NCBI RefSeq assembly: GCF_014174255.1
Contig: NZ_JABEQJ010000015.1
Location: 1-64,000 of the forward strand
Reading direction: 5' to 3'
From: Gluconacetobacter sacchari
GTDB taxonomy: Bacteria; Pseudomonadota; Alphaproteobacteria; Acetobacterales; Acetobacteraceae
Length of the DNA: 64,000 nt
Shown: one piece after another, positions 24,727-34,154 of the stretch
How positions within the stretch are numbered: position 1 is the stretch's first letter
Layout of the letters: every line of letters starts with the position of its first letter
Notes under the pieces: generated by a model
What the model was told of the DNA's origin: nothing
The model's input: the letters and a program-made list of their open reading frames with translations, nothing else
Databases searched by the model: none
Made by a program: the position numbers and the translations under genes

Positions 24727-25791
24727 TCAGGGACGCAGCGGGACCAGGACCCTGGCCTGCGTGGTGGGCACGTCCCGGCCGGCGGCGGCGGCGGCCAGGT
24801 CGTCCATGACCATGTGCGCCACCGCCTGCCGGTAATGGATCGGGTCCCAGAAATTGGTGCGGTCGTCGGCGATGGGGCCGGGGATTTCGAAATCGATCGC
24901 CATCGCATGCGGGGTGGCGCGGGCGAGGGCAATGACGGCGCGGCGGCAGGCGGCGCGGGTCGCCGCGACCCGGCTGCCCGGCGCGCCCTGCTGTTCGCGC
25001 GCCGCGGGCGGGAACCACAGGATCTTCGTGGTGCCGGCCGGGATGGCGTCGAGCAGGCGGGTCAGGAGCGGCATGGAGGCGGGCGCCGGGACGGGGCCGG
25101 TGGCGGGGCTGGGGTCGAACGCCCAGCCGCGGAACAGCTCGTCGACCCGACGCGGGTCGTAGCGTGCGTCGGGCGGGACGAAGCTGGTATAGCCGTCCGA
25201 GCCGAAACGCTGCCGCTTGTGCCCGATCAGCCACATGAACTGGTTCGCGGCTTCCTGCACCGCGTACAGGGTCATGATCTCGGTATAGCCGCGCCAGGGC
25301 GATCCCGCGTACATCCAGTCCGGCATCGGCCGGTTGGGTTCGGACAGGCCGTGACGGTCGGCGACGCACCATTCCGGGTCGATGTCGATCAGCACCACGC
25401 GGGGCGAGGGATGGTGGCGCAGGAACAGGCGCAGGATGCGGTCCTGCTCCCAGGGGGTCGCGCTGTTCATGGCCAGGTTGACGAAACGCGCGCCGAAGGG
25501 GGCGTCGAGAACGGCCGGTTGCATCAGCCGGCCGGTCGAGGTGCCGACCATCGCCGAATCGAAGCGCGGGCTGACGGCGAGGGCCGGCATGCTGTAGCGC
25601 GCGTTGCTGGAAATCGGGATCCGGTGCCAGGGCGGCGACAGGGGCAGCATGCCCCAAGGGTCGACCAGGGCGACGAACAGATAGATGCCCGCCGCCAGCG
25701 CCGCCGCCGTGCCGGCGAAGGCGCGGGCGAAACGGCGCCAGGCCGCCCGCCCGTCCGGTCCGGGCTCAGAACTGGAAATAGATGAAGGCAT
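24727..25791 (-). CDS. SGNH-hydrolase-like protein paired with MBOAT acyltransferase
   Basis: A 354-residue protein with one N-terminal membrane anchor (FAGTAAALAAGIYLFVALVD). The periplasmic part shows SGNH-like blocks: MVGTSTGRLMQPAVL (nucleophile-type turn), NLAMNSATPWEQDRI, VLIDIDPEWC and, near the C-terminus, NFWDPIHYRQA with the D-x-x-H pair. This resembles AlgJ/AlgX/DltD-type partners of MBOAT O-acyltransferases, although overall similarity cannot be judged here. It overlaps the MBOAT gene by 26 bases, strong evidence for a joint job: moving an acyl group, brought across the membrane by the MBOAT protein, onto an extracellular polymer. The polymer is unknown. Confidence 0.7.
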   Translation of the reverse strand: MPSSISSSEPGPDGRAAWRRFARAFAGTAAALAAGIYLFVALVDPWGMLPLSPPWHRIPISSNARYSMPALAVSPRFDSAMVGTSTGRLMQPAVLDAPFGARFVNLAMNSATPWEQDRILRLFLRHHPSPRVVLIDIDPEWCVADRHGLSEPNRPMPDWMYAGSPWRGYTEIMTLYAVQEAANQFMWLIGHKRQRFGSDGYTSFVPPDARYDPRRVDELFRGWAFDPSPATGPVPAPASMPLLTRLLDAIPAGTTKILWFPPAAREQQGAPGSRVAATRAACRRAVIALARATPHAMAIDFEIPGPIADDRTNFWDPIHYRQAVAHMVMDDLAAAAAGRDVPTTQARVLVPLRP

Positions 25792-27142
25792 CGGGAATCC
25801 GTCCGCCGATCAGCAGCAGCAGGAAGACGAAGGCGATCGCGGCGCCCGCCGCCAGCGGCGGGCTGGGCCGCAGCATCCGCAGCACCGCCTGCTGCGAGGA
25901 CGGGCCGAGCAGCGCCACCGCGATCGCGATCCAGACCACCGCCGCGTCCGGGATCTTCGCATGGCCCCACCCGCCCAGGCCGGCCATGCCGGCCAGCACG
26001 CGCCCGGCGGTGGCGAAGTCCGGCGCGCGGAACAGCACCCAGCCGATGATGACGAACAGCATCGTCGCCGCCCAGCCGGCCAGTGGCGGCAGGCGCAGGC
26101 CCGCGCGGGTCCAGGCATGATTGGCCGCCAGGCCGGTACCGTGCAGCGCGCCCCAGGCGACGAAGGTCCAGCCCGCGCCGTGCCACAGGCCGCCCAGCAT
26201 CATGGTCGCCAGCAGGTTGGCCATCTGGCGCGCCGTGCCGCGCCGGTTGCCGCCCAGCGGGATATAGACGTAATCGCGCAGGAAGCGCGACAGGGTCATG
26301 TGCCAGCGCTGCCAGAAGGCGCGGATGCTGGTGGCCCGGTAGGGCACGTCGAAATTGAACGGCAGCCGCAGGCCGAACATCAGCGCCATGCCGATCGCCA
26401 TGTCGGAATAGCCCGAGAAATCGAAGAAGATTTCCAGCGTATAGGTCAGGGCCGCCACCCAGGCTTCCGCCAGGTTCGGCGTCGCGCCCTGGGCCGCGTG
26501 GGCGAAGAGCGGGTTGCAGGCCAGGGCCAGCGTGTCGGCCAGCCCGGCTTTCTTGGCCAGGCCCAGCACCAGCAGCATCGCCCCGCGCGAGAGGTTTTCC
26601 CACATGTCGGGACCGCGCGGGTCGGTGCCGAACTGCGGCACGATTTCCGAATGGCGGACGATGGGCCCGGCGATCAGTTGCGGGAAGAAGGTTACGAATT
26701 CCAGGAAGTCCAGCGCGCCGCGCACCGGGCGCGCGCCGCGCAGCAGGTCGGCGTGATAGGCGATCTTCTGGAAGGTGAAGAACGAGATGCCCAGCGGCAG
26801 CAGGATGCGCCAGCCCGGCGAGGGGCGGCCCGCCGCCCAGGCCAAGCTGGCGGCGAAGAAATGCGCGTATTTGAACACGAACAGGATCACGAGGTTCAGC
26901 ACGATCCCCGCGATCGGCCAGGCGCGGCGGCCCGTGGCGGCCCACGCGCGGCCCAGCGCCCAGTTGGCCAGCGTCAGCGCCACCAGCGCCGGCACGAAAT
27001 GCCAGTTCCACAGTCCGTAGAACAGCAGCGATGCCCCGACCAGCACCGTCTGCCGTGCCGTGCGGTTGCCGGCGCACAGATGGAACAGCGCGAGCACCGG
27101 CGGCAGGAAGCCGAGCAGGAAGGCCTGGGTGCTGAACAGCAT
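25766..27142 (-). CDS. MBOAT family O-acyltransferase (AlgI-like)
   Basis: A 458-residue multi-pass membrane protein. It has the AlgI/DltB signature regions: LLPLGISFFTFQKIAYHADL, FVTFFPQLIAGPIVRHSEI, FFDFSGYSDMAIGMALMFG, FWQRWHMTLSRFLRDYVYIP, and the catalytic-histidine helix MMLGGLWHGAGWTFVAWG. Such proteins pass acetyl or other acyl groups from the cytoplasm to exported polysaccharides or teichoic acids. Length and motif order are normal. Its stop lies inside the next gene, an SGNH-like partner. A 2OG oxygenase and an MscS channel gene lie upstream on the same strand. Confidence 0.95.
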   Translation of the reverse strand: MLFSTQAFLLGFLPPVLALFHLCAGNRTARQTVLVGASLLFYGLWNWHFVPALVALTLANWALGRAWAATGRRAWPIAGIVLNLVILFVFKYAHFFAASLAWAAGRPSPGWRILLPLGISFFTFQKIAYHADLLRGARPVRGALDFLEFVTFFPQLIAGPIVRHSEIVPQFGTDPRGPDMWENLSRGAMLLVLGLAKKAGLADTLALACNPLFAHAAQGATPNLAEAWVAALTYTLEIFFDFSGYSDMAIGMALMFGLRLPFNFDVPYRATSIRAFWQRWHMTLSRFLRDYVYIPLGGNRRGTARQMANLLATMMLGGLWHGAGWTFVAWGALHGTGLAANHAWTRAGLRLPPLAGWAATMLFVIIGWVLFRAPDFATAGRVLAGMAGLGGWGHAKIPDAAVVWIAIAVALLGPSSQQAVLRMLRPSPPLAAGAAIAFVFLLLLIGGRIPDAFIYFQF

Positions 27143-27160
27143 GGTGGCGCGGGCGCGGCC

Positions 27161-27898
27161 CTATTGGTGCCGGAAGGTCACGACCAGCACGTCGCGCCAG
27201 GCGGGCCGGGCCGCGTCGATCGGCCGCACGGCGGTAACGCCGTGATAGACGCGGTTGTCGTCGACCAGGGCGGCGTCCAGCGGTTCGGTCAGGGTGAAGT
27301 GCCCGATTGGGCGGCGGTGCAGGTCATGAATCGTCGTCTCGCCGCTGGCCACGTTCTCGCGCTGGACCATCAGCACCAGCACCCAGTCCACGCCGTCGCG
27401 ATGCAGCCCCTCGGGCGTCGGCTCGCCGGGCTCCCCGGCGCGGGCCTCGATGCGGAACTGGTGGATTTCGACATGCCAGGCATCGGGGCGCCGGTCGGGG
27501 GGCGTCAGGTCCGTGACCAGCCGCTGCATCAGGCGCAGCACGGCGAGCAGGGCCGGATGGTGGCCGATCGCGGTTTCCATCGGGCGGAACCAGCGTTCGA
27601 CGCCGCCATTCAGCTCGTTATAGTCGCGGCTCTGGTAATGGGGCTGGTGCTTCTTGCGCGCGATGCCGTGCGCCGAAACCGTGTAGGTGGCGTGCCGCCG
27701 CCGGCGGTAGCGGCCGCCATCGGCCATGTAGCGGTCCAGCCCCAGGCGGTTCCAGCTCGCGGCGAACCCGTCCCAGTCGGCCAGGCCGTAGGGCGCGAGC
27801 AGGGCGTGCGCGGCGGGGGCGTGCAGGAAGGCGAAGCCATCCTGCGCCAGGGGAGATTCGATCTCGGCCAGGGCGGCCGGCAGGGGGGCGTCAGTCAT
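27161..27898 (-). CDS. 2OG-Fe(II) dioxygenase family protein (2OG-Fe_Oxy_2-like)
   Basis: A 245-residue protein. The iron facial triad appears as EGLHRDGVDWV (H-x-D) and NRVYHGVTAV (distal His), with a nearby basic VVTFRHQ at the C-terminus for 2-oxoglutarate. The N-terminal YRRRRHATYTVSAHG and QSRDYNELNGGVERWF blocks fit the 2OG-Fe_Oxy_2 family, which includes free amino-acid hydroxylases. The substrate is not decided. The ATG at 27898 overlaps the end of the MscS gene (ATGACTGA), so translation is probably coupled; there is no obvious functional link between the two products. Confidence 0.85.
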   Translation of the reverse strand: MTDAPLPAALAEIESPLAQDGFAFLHAPAAHALLAPYGLADWDGFAASWNRLGLDRYMADGGRYRRRRHATYTVSAHGIARKKHQPHYQSRDYNELNGGVERWFRPMETAIGHHPALLAVLRLMQRLVTDLTPPDRRPDAWHVEIHQFRIEARAGEPGEPTPEGLHRDGVDWVLVLMVQRENVASGETTIHDLHRRPIGHFTLTEPLDAALVDDNRVYHGVTAVRPIDAARPAWRDVLVVTFRHQ

Positions 27899-30356
27899 GC
27901 GACGGGTCCGGTTGGAGGGCTGCCGGCGCGGTATTGGCATTGGCGGGCGGCATCGGCGCGGCCTGTCCGATCATCAAGGGGGTGGCGCCGAAATTGGTCA
28001 TCATCGAGATGGCGGTGGGAATCGGGAACTTCACCCCCTCGGCGACCATGCGCAGGCCGAGCCGGCGATAATATTCGCGCGACACCTTCCATTTGCTGCC
28101 CGGCGTGGTGCGGAACGAGCCGATGAATTTCGCCCCGTTGCCGTCGGCATTGTCGACGCCGAGGAACGAGAAGTCCGTCAGGATCAGTGGCGCGAACAAC
28201 TCGTCGGCGCGCATGCCGGCGACGACATCGGCCAGGATGGACGCCACGCGGTCCGGGCTCTCGCTGAGGTCGAGCATGAAGGTGACGATCACGACGTTGT
28301 AGTCGCGCGAGGTGTTGGCGATGGAGGTGACGGACGAGAAGGGGATGATATGCACGTCGCCCGAGGTGGAGCGCAGGCGCAGCGTGCGGATGGACAGATG
28401 TTCGACCGTGCCCGACACGCCCCCCGCCGTCACCCAGTCGCCCACCTGCATGGCGTTTTCCACCAGCATGAAGAAGCCGGTGATGAAGTCCTTCACCAGG
28501 CTTTGCGAGCCGAAGGCGATCGCGGCGCCCAGGATGCCCGCGCCGGTCAGCAGCGGCGCGACGTTCAGCCCGATCTGCGACAGGGTGGTGACGGCGACGA
28601 TGATGACGATCACCGTCAGCAGCACGGTGCGGATGATCGGCAGGACGGTGCGCAGCCTGATGGCGCGAGAGACCTGCTCGTTGTTCTCATAGTGGCTGAT
28701 CTGGTTGTACAGGGCGGCGTTCGCGACCTCCCACACCACGACGGCGAAGGTGAAGGCGACCAGGATCGACAGCAGGGCGGCGATGATCCGCGTGCCCAGC
28801 TCGCTGTGCAGGAAGAAGGCCAGGGCCGGAATGCCCCAGGCCTGCAACAGGATGACGGTCGTGGCGAAGACCAGCAGCATCGACAGGCCGCGTCGGGCAT
28901 AGGGGTAGTAATGGTCGGCCCGGGCCCGCAGGCCGGGATAGCGGGCCTCGACATCGTCATCGATGTGGAACAGCCGGTTCTGCGCGCCGAAGAGCAGCAG
29001 CGCCAGCACGCGCGAGACGATGGTGACGACGATGGTCATGATCATCGTGCGCCAGATCCAGGCATAACCGCCGCGGATATGGGTCGCCCAGACCAGCCAC
29101 AGCGCCAGGTCGAACACCATCGCCGGCAGCCACCAGAATTGCGTCAGCCGGCCGACGAACTGCCAGAACGCGCTCTTCTGGAAGCGGGCCGGCGGATGCA
29201 GCGCCGTGGCCACCTGGTGGCGGATGCGCCAGATGAATACCGCGATCATCAGATGTTCGGCCAGCACCAGCGCGCGGATCAGCGCGTCGGTGCCGCGCGG
29301 CGCCAGGTGGAACAGGCTGCCCAGCGTGGACAGGCACATGACGATCGACGGCATGGCGACCAGCACGTTCCACCAGCGCGTGACGATGCGGGCCGTGCGG
29401 TCGGACGCGCCGCACAGGCGGATGGTCGGGGATTTCGGCACCAGGACGGTCTCGACCAGCAGGTACATGCCGCGCGCGGCGGCATAGGCGTTGGCCAGCG
29501 TCAGCACCACCAGCTCCGCCTGGTTGCCGCCCCCGGCCAGGGTCGCCCCCGCATAGCTCACGCCCAGGAATAGGGCCACGGGCAGCAGCTTGGTCAGCAG
29601 ATGCAGCAGCGAGAAGGGGATGCGGCGGATGATGCGTAGCGTGTCGACCTGCTTGCGGTCGTCCTGGCGCCTGGTGGCCTCGACCGAGCGTTCGGCCTGG
29701 TCCTCGCCGGTCGGGGCGGGGGCGTCGTCTTCGGCCAGGTCCGCCGTCGCGCGCTGGCTCAGGCGGCGTTCGGCCGCGACCGCATGGGCGGTGATGCCGT
29801 TCAGCGGCCGGCGCAGCGCGATCGACAGGGCGCGCTCGGCGGCCAGCGCGACCATGATGACCAGGGCCGCCCGGCCGAACGCGTCGAACAGGAGACGCCG
29901 CGACGCCGGGTCGGACAATTCGGTGCGGAACCAGTGGCCGACGAAGGCCAGGTCGGCGAACAGGGCGGCGAACTCGCGCACCTGGCGGACGACGCCGTCG
30001 CGCATGACCGACAGTTCGCTCACCATGTCGCTGCCTATGCTGTCCGGTTCCAGCGCCATGTCAGAACCGCCGGCCGTGCCGGCGGTGGCGGGGGCATTCG
30101 CCGCCTGCGGCAGGCCGCGCGCGATCGCACTCAGGGTGCGGGTGAACTCGGCGCGCTTCTGCGGGTCGTTCAGCACGCCCAGCACCTGTTGCGCCTGCTG
30201 CGCGGTCATGGCGGGCGGCGGGGCGGCGTCGTCGGCCCGGCCGGGGGCCGGGGGCAGGACGATCATGCCGAGAAGCAGGAGCAGGATCGGCATCAGGCGG
30301 CATGGGCGCCGTCCGGCGCGGGGCGAGGGAAATCCACGAACGGAAAAAGCCGACAT
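27891..30356 (-). CDS. large MscS-family mechanosensitive channel
   Basis: An 821-residue membrane protein with a signal peptide (PILLLLLGMIVLPP, cleavage near GRAD), a periplasmic N-terminal region and roughly ten predicted helices. It ends in the MscS core: the pore helix VAPLLTGAGILGAAIAFGSQ, then SLVKDFITGFFMLVENAMQV, the beta domain VGDWVTAGGVSGTVEHLSIR, and the cytoplasmic alpha-beta domain to TPLMIGQ. The extended N-terminus resembles the YbiO/MscK class rather than minimal MscS. It should release solutes on hypo-osmotic shock. The start at 30356 gives the signal peptide after a short Arg-rich extension. Confidence 0.93.
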   Translation of the reverse strand: MSAFSVRGFPSPRAGRRPCRLMPILLLLLGMIVLPPAPGRADDAAPPPAMTAQQAQQVLGVLNDPQKRAEFTRTLSAIARGLPQAANAPATAGTAGGSDMALEPDSIGSDMVSELSVMRDGVVRQVREFAALFADLAFVGHWFRTELSDPASRRLLFDAFGRAALVIMVALAAERALSIALRRPLNGITAHAVAAERRLSQRATADLAEDDAPAPTGEDQAERSVEATRRQDDRKQVDTLRIIRRIPFSLLHLLTKLLPVALFLGVSYAGATLAGGGNQAELVVLTLANAYAAARGMYLLVETVLVPKSPTIRLCGASDRTARIVTRWWNVLVAMPSIVMCLSTLGSLFHLAPRGTDALIRALVLAEHLMIAVFIWRIRHQVATALHPPARFQKSAFWQFVGRLTQFWWLPAMVFDLALWLVWATHIRGGYAWIWRTMIMTIVVTIVSRVLALLLFGAQNRLFHIDDDVEARYPGLRARADHYYPYARRGLSMLLVFATTVILLQAWGIPALAFFLHSELGTRIIAALLSILVAFTFAVVVWEVANAALYNQISHYENNEQVSRAIRLRTVLPIIRTVLLTVIVIIVAVTTLSQIGLNVAPLLTGAGILGAAIAFGSQSLVKDFITGFFMLVENAMQVGDWVTAGGVSGTVEHLSIRTLRLRSTSGDVHIIPFSSVTSIANTSRDYNVVIVTFMLDLSESPDRVASILADVVAGMRADELFAPLILTDFSFLGVDNADGNGAKFIGSFRTTPGSKWKVSREYYRRLGLRMVAEGVKFPIPTAISMMTNFGATPLMIGQAAPMPPANANTAPAALQPDPSHD

Positions 30357-30404
30357 GCCTGCGTATAACCTCCTGGAGAAGCCGGGATCGAGCGGGCCGG
30401 GCCC

Positions 30405-31241
30405 TCAGTCGGCGATGATAGCGATCCGTGCCTCGTGCGTCACGGCATGGCGGGTCAGATGATGGAGCTGGTCCAGCAGCCCGACCTGGAGGCTGCCCGG
30501 GCCGGCGGCGTGGCGGGCCGCCCGCTCCCCCGCCAGGCCGATCAGCACCATGGCATGCGCGCAGGCGGCCATGGCATCGGGCTCCACCGCCAGGCAGGCG
30601 CCGGCCAGCGCGGTCGCGGTGCAGCCCAGGCCGGTGACGCGCGTCATCATCGGGTGGCCGTTCGCCACGGTGGCCACCCGCCTGCCGTCGGTGATGTGGT
30701 CGGTCGCCCCGCTGATGACGACGCAGGCCCCGGTCGCCCGCGCCAGCCCGCGCGCCGCCGACAGAGCCTGTTCGGCGGTTTCCAGCGAATCCACGCCCCG
30801 TCCGGCGGGCGGCGGTGCGGCATTGCCGCCATGCAGGTGGGCCAGGGCCAGGATTTCCGAGGCGTTGCCGCGAATGGCCCGGGGGGCATGGGCCAGGCTG
30901 TCCAGCGCGACACGGGCGCGGAAGGCCAGCGCCCCCACCGCGACGGGATCGAGGATCCACGGCGTGCCCGCCGCCCGCGCGGCCCGGGTCGCGCGCGCGA
31001 TGGCGGCGGCCTGCGGCGCGGTGACGGTGCCGATATTGACCACCAGGGCGGCGGCGATGGCGGCGAAGGGCTCGACCTCCTCCTCCGCGTCGACCATGGC
31101 CGGGGAGGCGCCGAGCGCCAGCAGGGCGTTGGCCGTACTGTTGGCGGCCACGATGTTGGTGATGTTGTGGACCAGCGGCGTGGCGGCCCGGACGCGTTCC
31201 AGCGTCGTGGCCACCGCGTCGGGGGTGAACAGGCCGGTCAC
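30405..31241 (-). CDS. thiM: hydroxyethylthiazole kinase
   Basis: A 278-residue ribokinase-like enzyme that phosphorylates 4-methyl-5-hydroxyethylthiazole in thiamine salvage. Marks: TPLVHNITNIVAANSTANAL (substrate loop), GASPAMVDAEEEV, ILDPVAVGAL, VVISGATDHITDG and the catalytic GLGCTATALAGA with the conserved Cys. The GTG at 31241 overlaps the RDD gene stop as GTGA and is the only start that fits family length. Another salvage gene, thiD, is at 52.2 kb; thiE is not in the window and no thiamine riboswitch is visible. Confidence 0.95.
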   Translation of the reverse strand: MTGLFTPDAVATTLERVRAATPLVHNITNIVAANSTANALLALGASPAMVDAEEEVEPFAAIAAALVVNIGTVTAPQAAAIARATRAARAAGTPWILDPVAVGALAFRARVALDSLAHAPRAIRGNASEILALAHLHGGNAAPPPAGRGVDSLETAEQALSAARGLARATGACVVISGATDHITDGRRVATVANGHPMMTRVTGLGCTATALAGACLAVEPDAMAACAHAMVLIGLAGERAARHAAGPGSLQVGLLDQLHHLTRHAVTHEARIAIIAD

Positions 31242-31852
31242 GTCGGCGGGGTGAAGCTGACGAGCGCTTCGTCCTGCTGGCGGATGACGCAGGTACCGGC
31301 CAGCAGGTCGTGCAGCGCCTGCTTGCGCCGGGTCCAGGTGACCATCAGGAAGCCCAGGCCGAGCGTCAGGACCGACAGGATATGGCCGAAATAGCGCACG
31401 GTCGCGCGGCCGATGCCGATTCGCGCGCCCTGGAGGTCGGCCACGCGCATGCGGCACGCCCGCTTGCCCGGCGTGGCTTGCAGGCGCGAGGATTCGAACA
31501 GGATATAATACAGCGCCGGCAGGACGAATTGCAGCAGTTCATAGACCCCGTTGCCATGCCATGTCGGATGGAACGTGCCGTAGGAATAGGCATAGTCGGC
31601 CGGCACGGCGCGCGCCACGTCGCTGATCCGGACGATGTCCGAGATCTCGTACCGGCTGGCGGGCGCGTTGCCGTTGATCACCGTAAGCGTGAGGCTGGGG
31701 GCGATCAGCAGGCTCACCCCCCAGCTCAGCACCTTCAGGATGACGGCGTCGATGATCCAGGCCAGCACCCTGAACCAGAAGCCGGCATAGACCCAGACAT
31801 AGCGGGGGTGGAGGCTGCCGAAGGGATCGGAAAGCGGCGGCACGTCGGGCAT
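31238..31852 (-). CDS. RDD family membrane protein
   Basis: A 204-residue inner-membrane protein with the RDD pattern: the first helix FWFRVLAWIIDAVILKVLSW carries the Arg and Asp of the family name, a second long helix pair follows (LLQFVLPALYYILFE), and the C-terminal block has RMRVADLQGARIGIGRATVRYF and RRKQALHDLLAGTCVI. The family is linked to transport in some bacteria but has no general function. It overlaps thiM by four bases, so both are cotranscribed. Confidence 0.92.
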   Translation of the reverse strand: MPDVPPLSDPFGSLHPRYVWVYAGFWFRVLAWIIDAVILKVLSWGVSLLIAPSLTLTVINGNAPASRYEISDIVRISDVARAVPADYAYSYGTFHPTWHGNGVYELLQFVLPALYYILFESSRLQATPGKRACRMRVADLQGARIGIGRATVRYFGHILSVLTLGLGFLMVTWTRRKQALHDLLAGTCVIRQQDEALVSFTPPT

Positions 31853-31888
31853 GGGCGGTCTCCGCGGGGGGCTGTCAACGGCGACGGG

Positions 31889-33121
31889 TCAACTGCGATA
31901 GGACCCGTTGATGTCGATATAGCCGTGAGTCAGGTCGCAGCTCCAGGCCATCCCGCTACCGTCGCCCAGGCCCAGATCGATGGCGATGTCGATCTCGGCG
32001 CCCTTCATATGGGCGACGACCGGAGTTTCGTCATAGTCCGGAACGACGGCGCCCTCGCGCGCGATCCACACGCCGCCGATGGCGACCGACAGCGTGTCGC
32101 GGTTGGCGGGCTCGCCGCTCTTGCCCACCGCCATGACGACACGGCCCCAATTGGCGTCCTCGCCGGCGATCGCGGTCTTGACCAGGGGGGAATTGGCCAC
32201 CGCCATCGCCACGGTCCGGGCCGACTGGTCGCTGACGGCCCCCCTGACCTGGATCGAAATCAGTTTGGTCGCGCCCTCGCCGTCGCGCACCACCAGCAGC
32301 GCCAGTTCCAGCAGCAGTTCGTTCAGCGCCGTGGCGAACGCGGCCAGCGCCGGGTCGTCCGGCGTGGTCACCGGCGGGTTGCCCGCCTGACCGGTGGCGA
32401 ACAGCAGCACCGTGTCCGAGGTCGAGGTGTCGGAATCGACCGTCGTGCGGTTGAAGCTGCGGTCGGTGCCGGCGGCCAGCAGCGGTTGCAGCACCGTGGG
32501 CGGCAGGGCGGCGTCGGTCGCGACGAAGCACAGCATGGTCGCCATGTCCGGCGCCACCATGCCGCTGCCCTTGGCGATGCCCTGGATACGGACCGGCACG
32601 CCGCCGATCGCGGTCTCGCGCACCGCCGCCTTGGGAAAGGTGTCGGTGGTCATGATGCCGCGCGCGGCCTCCGCCCAGCCGGTCTCCGACAGGGTGGCGT
32701 GCAGGCCCGGCAGGGCGGCGGAAATCTTCTGGTAGGGCAGGATCTCGCCGATCACGCCGGTCGAGGCCAGGAACACCTCGCTGGCCGCGCAGCCGACCAG
32801 GCGCGCGGCATCGGCGGCGTTGGCCTGGGTGGCCTCGTAGCCGGCGCGGCCGGTGAAGACGTTGGCATTGCCGGCATTGACCACCAGCGCGCGGGCCGTG
32901 CCGCCGGGCAGCGCGGCGCGGCACCAGTCGACCGGCGCGCCCGGGCATTTGTTGCGGGTGAACACGCCCGCGACATTGGTGCCGGGGGCGAAATCCGCCA
33001 TCACCAGGTCGGTCCGGCCGGTATAGCGGATGCCGGCCGCCGCCGCGCCGAAACGCACCCCGGCCACGGGCTGAAGGTCCGGCAGCGGGCGGGCGAGGGG
33101 GGAAACGGGGAGGGGGGCCAT
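31889..33121 (-). CDS. argJ: bifunctional glutamate N-acetyltransferase/amino-acid acetyltransferase
   Basis: A 410-residue ArgJ of the arginine pathway. It recycles the acetyl group from N-acetylornithine to glutamate. The self-cleavage site is visible in [15 protein letters not shown], where the new N-terminal Thr of the beta chain becomes the nucleophile. Other blocks are [44 protein letters not shown] and the C-terminal [13 protein letters not shown] ending YINGSYRS-like. The start at 33121 is a normal ATG. It is preceded by the parvulin gene on the same strand with a roughly 100-base gap containing GC-rich inverted repeats. Confidence 0.97.
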   Translation of the reverse strand: MAPLPVSPLARPLPDLQPVAGVRFGAAAAGIRYTGRTDLVMADFAPGTNVAGVFTRNKCPGAPVDWCRAALPGGTARALVVNAGNANVFTGRAGYEATQANAADAARLVGCAASEVFLASTGVIGEILPYQKISAALPGLHATLSETGWAEAARGIMTTDTFPKAAVRETAIGGVPVRIQGIAKGSGMVAPDMATMLCFVATDAALPPTVLQPLLAAGTDRSFNRTTVDSDTSTSDTVLLFATGQAGNPPVTTPDDPALAAFATALNELLLELALLVVRDGEGATKLISIQVRGAVSDQSARTVAMAVANSPLVKTAIAGEDANWGRVVMAVGKSGEPANRDTLSVAIGGVWIAREGAVVPDYDETPVVAHMKGAEIDIAIDLGLGDGSGMAWSCDLTHGYIDINGSYRS

Positions 33122-33184
33122 CGGTCCGGTCTTCCGTCCTGGGTCGGCAGGGCCCGACCCGTCGCGGGCCGGGCAGCGTATCGG

Positions 33185-33210
33185 GCCGGCCCCGGCGTGC
33201 CAGGGCCGGC
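33185..33210 (-). terminator. GC-rich hairpin after the parvulin gene
   Basis: An 8-bp stem (GCCGGCCC and GGGCCGGC) lies 9 bases past the stop of the parvulin gene on the minus strand, before argJ. There is no U-tract, so termination may be partial. Confidence 0.35.
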
Positions 33211-33218
33211 GGGGGTCG

Positions 33219-34154
33219 TTACTTCTTGGCCGGAGCGGCCGGCGCCGCCGCCGGGGCGGGGGTGTCGGCGATCGGCTTGCCGGTGGGGTCGTAACGCACG
33301 ACCTTGACGCCGGACACGGCCTTTTCGACCACTTCGCGGACGCCCTGCTGGATCAGCTTCTGGCGGATCTCGTCACGCACCGCGTCCAGCTTGGGTACGG
33401 CGGCGGTGCGGGTGTCCAGCACCTCGATCACGTGCCAGCCATACTGGGTATGGACCGGGGTCTGGCTGATGGTGTGGGGCTTCATGGCGAAGGCGGCGTC
33501 GGAGAAGGCCGGCAGCATGTCGCCCTTCTTGAACCAGCCCAGGTCGCCGCCATTCTGCTTGGCCGAGGCCTTGTCGGTCGACAGCTTGGTGGCCAGGGCC
33601 GAGAAATCGGCACCGGCCTTGAGCTGCTTGATCACGTCCTTCGCCTCGGCTTCCGTCGCCACCAGGATATGGCGGGCGTGGACTTCCTGCTCCGGCTTCT
33701 TGCCGGCGTAGTTCTGGTCGTAATAGGCCTGGATCGCGGCGTCGGTCAGCGTCGGCGTGACCTTCTGCGACAGATAGGCGTTTTGCAGCGCGTTGGCGGC
33801 GGCGGTCTGCATCTGCCGCTTGATGTCGGGCTGGTTCTCCAGCCCCTCCTTGTGCGCCGCGAGCTGGATCGCCTTCTGGTCGATCAACTGGTTCAGCAGC
33901 ATCGGGAAGATCATGTTGGGCGGGAGCTGGCGGAGCTGCTGCGGCATGCCGGCCGCGGCCTGCCGCACGTCGTCGAGATGGATCTCGTCGCCGTTCACGC
34001 TGGCGACGAGCGGGTTCGGATTGGCCGGAGCGGCCGGCTGGGCCGGGGCGGCCGCCGGCGCGGGCGCGGCCGCCGCGCGGGCATGAGGGACGGAAAGCGC
34101 AGGAACGAGCAGGGCTGCCGCCAGAAAGGAGGCTGCCGGGCTGGAAGGCCGCAT
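33219..34154 (-). CDS. parvulin-type peptidyl-prolyl cis-trans isomerase, exported
   Basis: A 311-residue periplasmic foldase. It has a signal peptide (SFLAAALLVPALSVPHARA), an Ala/Pro-rich linker, a SurA/PrsA-like chaperone region (NPLVASVNGDEIHLDDVRQA ... LLNQLIDQKAIQ) and one parvulin domain (about residues 155-255: VHARHILVATEAEAKDVIKQ, NGGDLGWFKKGDMLPAF, TQYGWHVIEV). A low-complexity Ala/Pro tail follows. It helps outer-membrane or exported proteins to fold. It is divergent from secA with a 220-base spacer that must contain both promoters; secretion functions on both sides make co-regulation plausible. Confidence 0.93.
   Translation of the reverse strand: MRPSSPAASFLAAALLVPALSVPHARAAAAPAPAAAPAQPAAPANPNPLVASVNGDEIHLDDVRQAAAGMPQQLRQLPPNMIFPMLLNQLIDQKAIQLAAHKEGLENQPDIKRQMQTAAANALQNAYLSQKVTPTLTDAAIQAYYDQNYAGKKPEQEVHARHILVATEAEAKDVIKQLKAGADFSALATKLSTDKASAKQNGGDLGWFKKGDMLPAFSDAAFAMKPHTISQTPVHTQYGWHVIEVLDTRTAAVPKLDAVRDEIRQKLIQQGVREVVEKAVSGVKVVRYDPTGKPIADTPAPAAAPAAPAKK

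Noticed and set aside
30405-31241. thiamine (TPP) riboswitch for thiM
   Set aside because: The gene starts inside the preceding coding sequence and no TPP-aptamer blocks are visible there or upstream of thiD.
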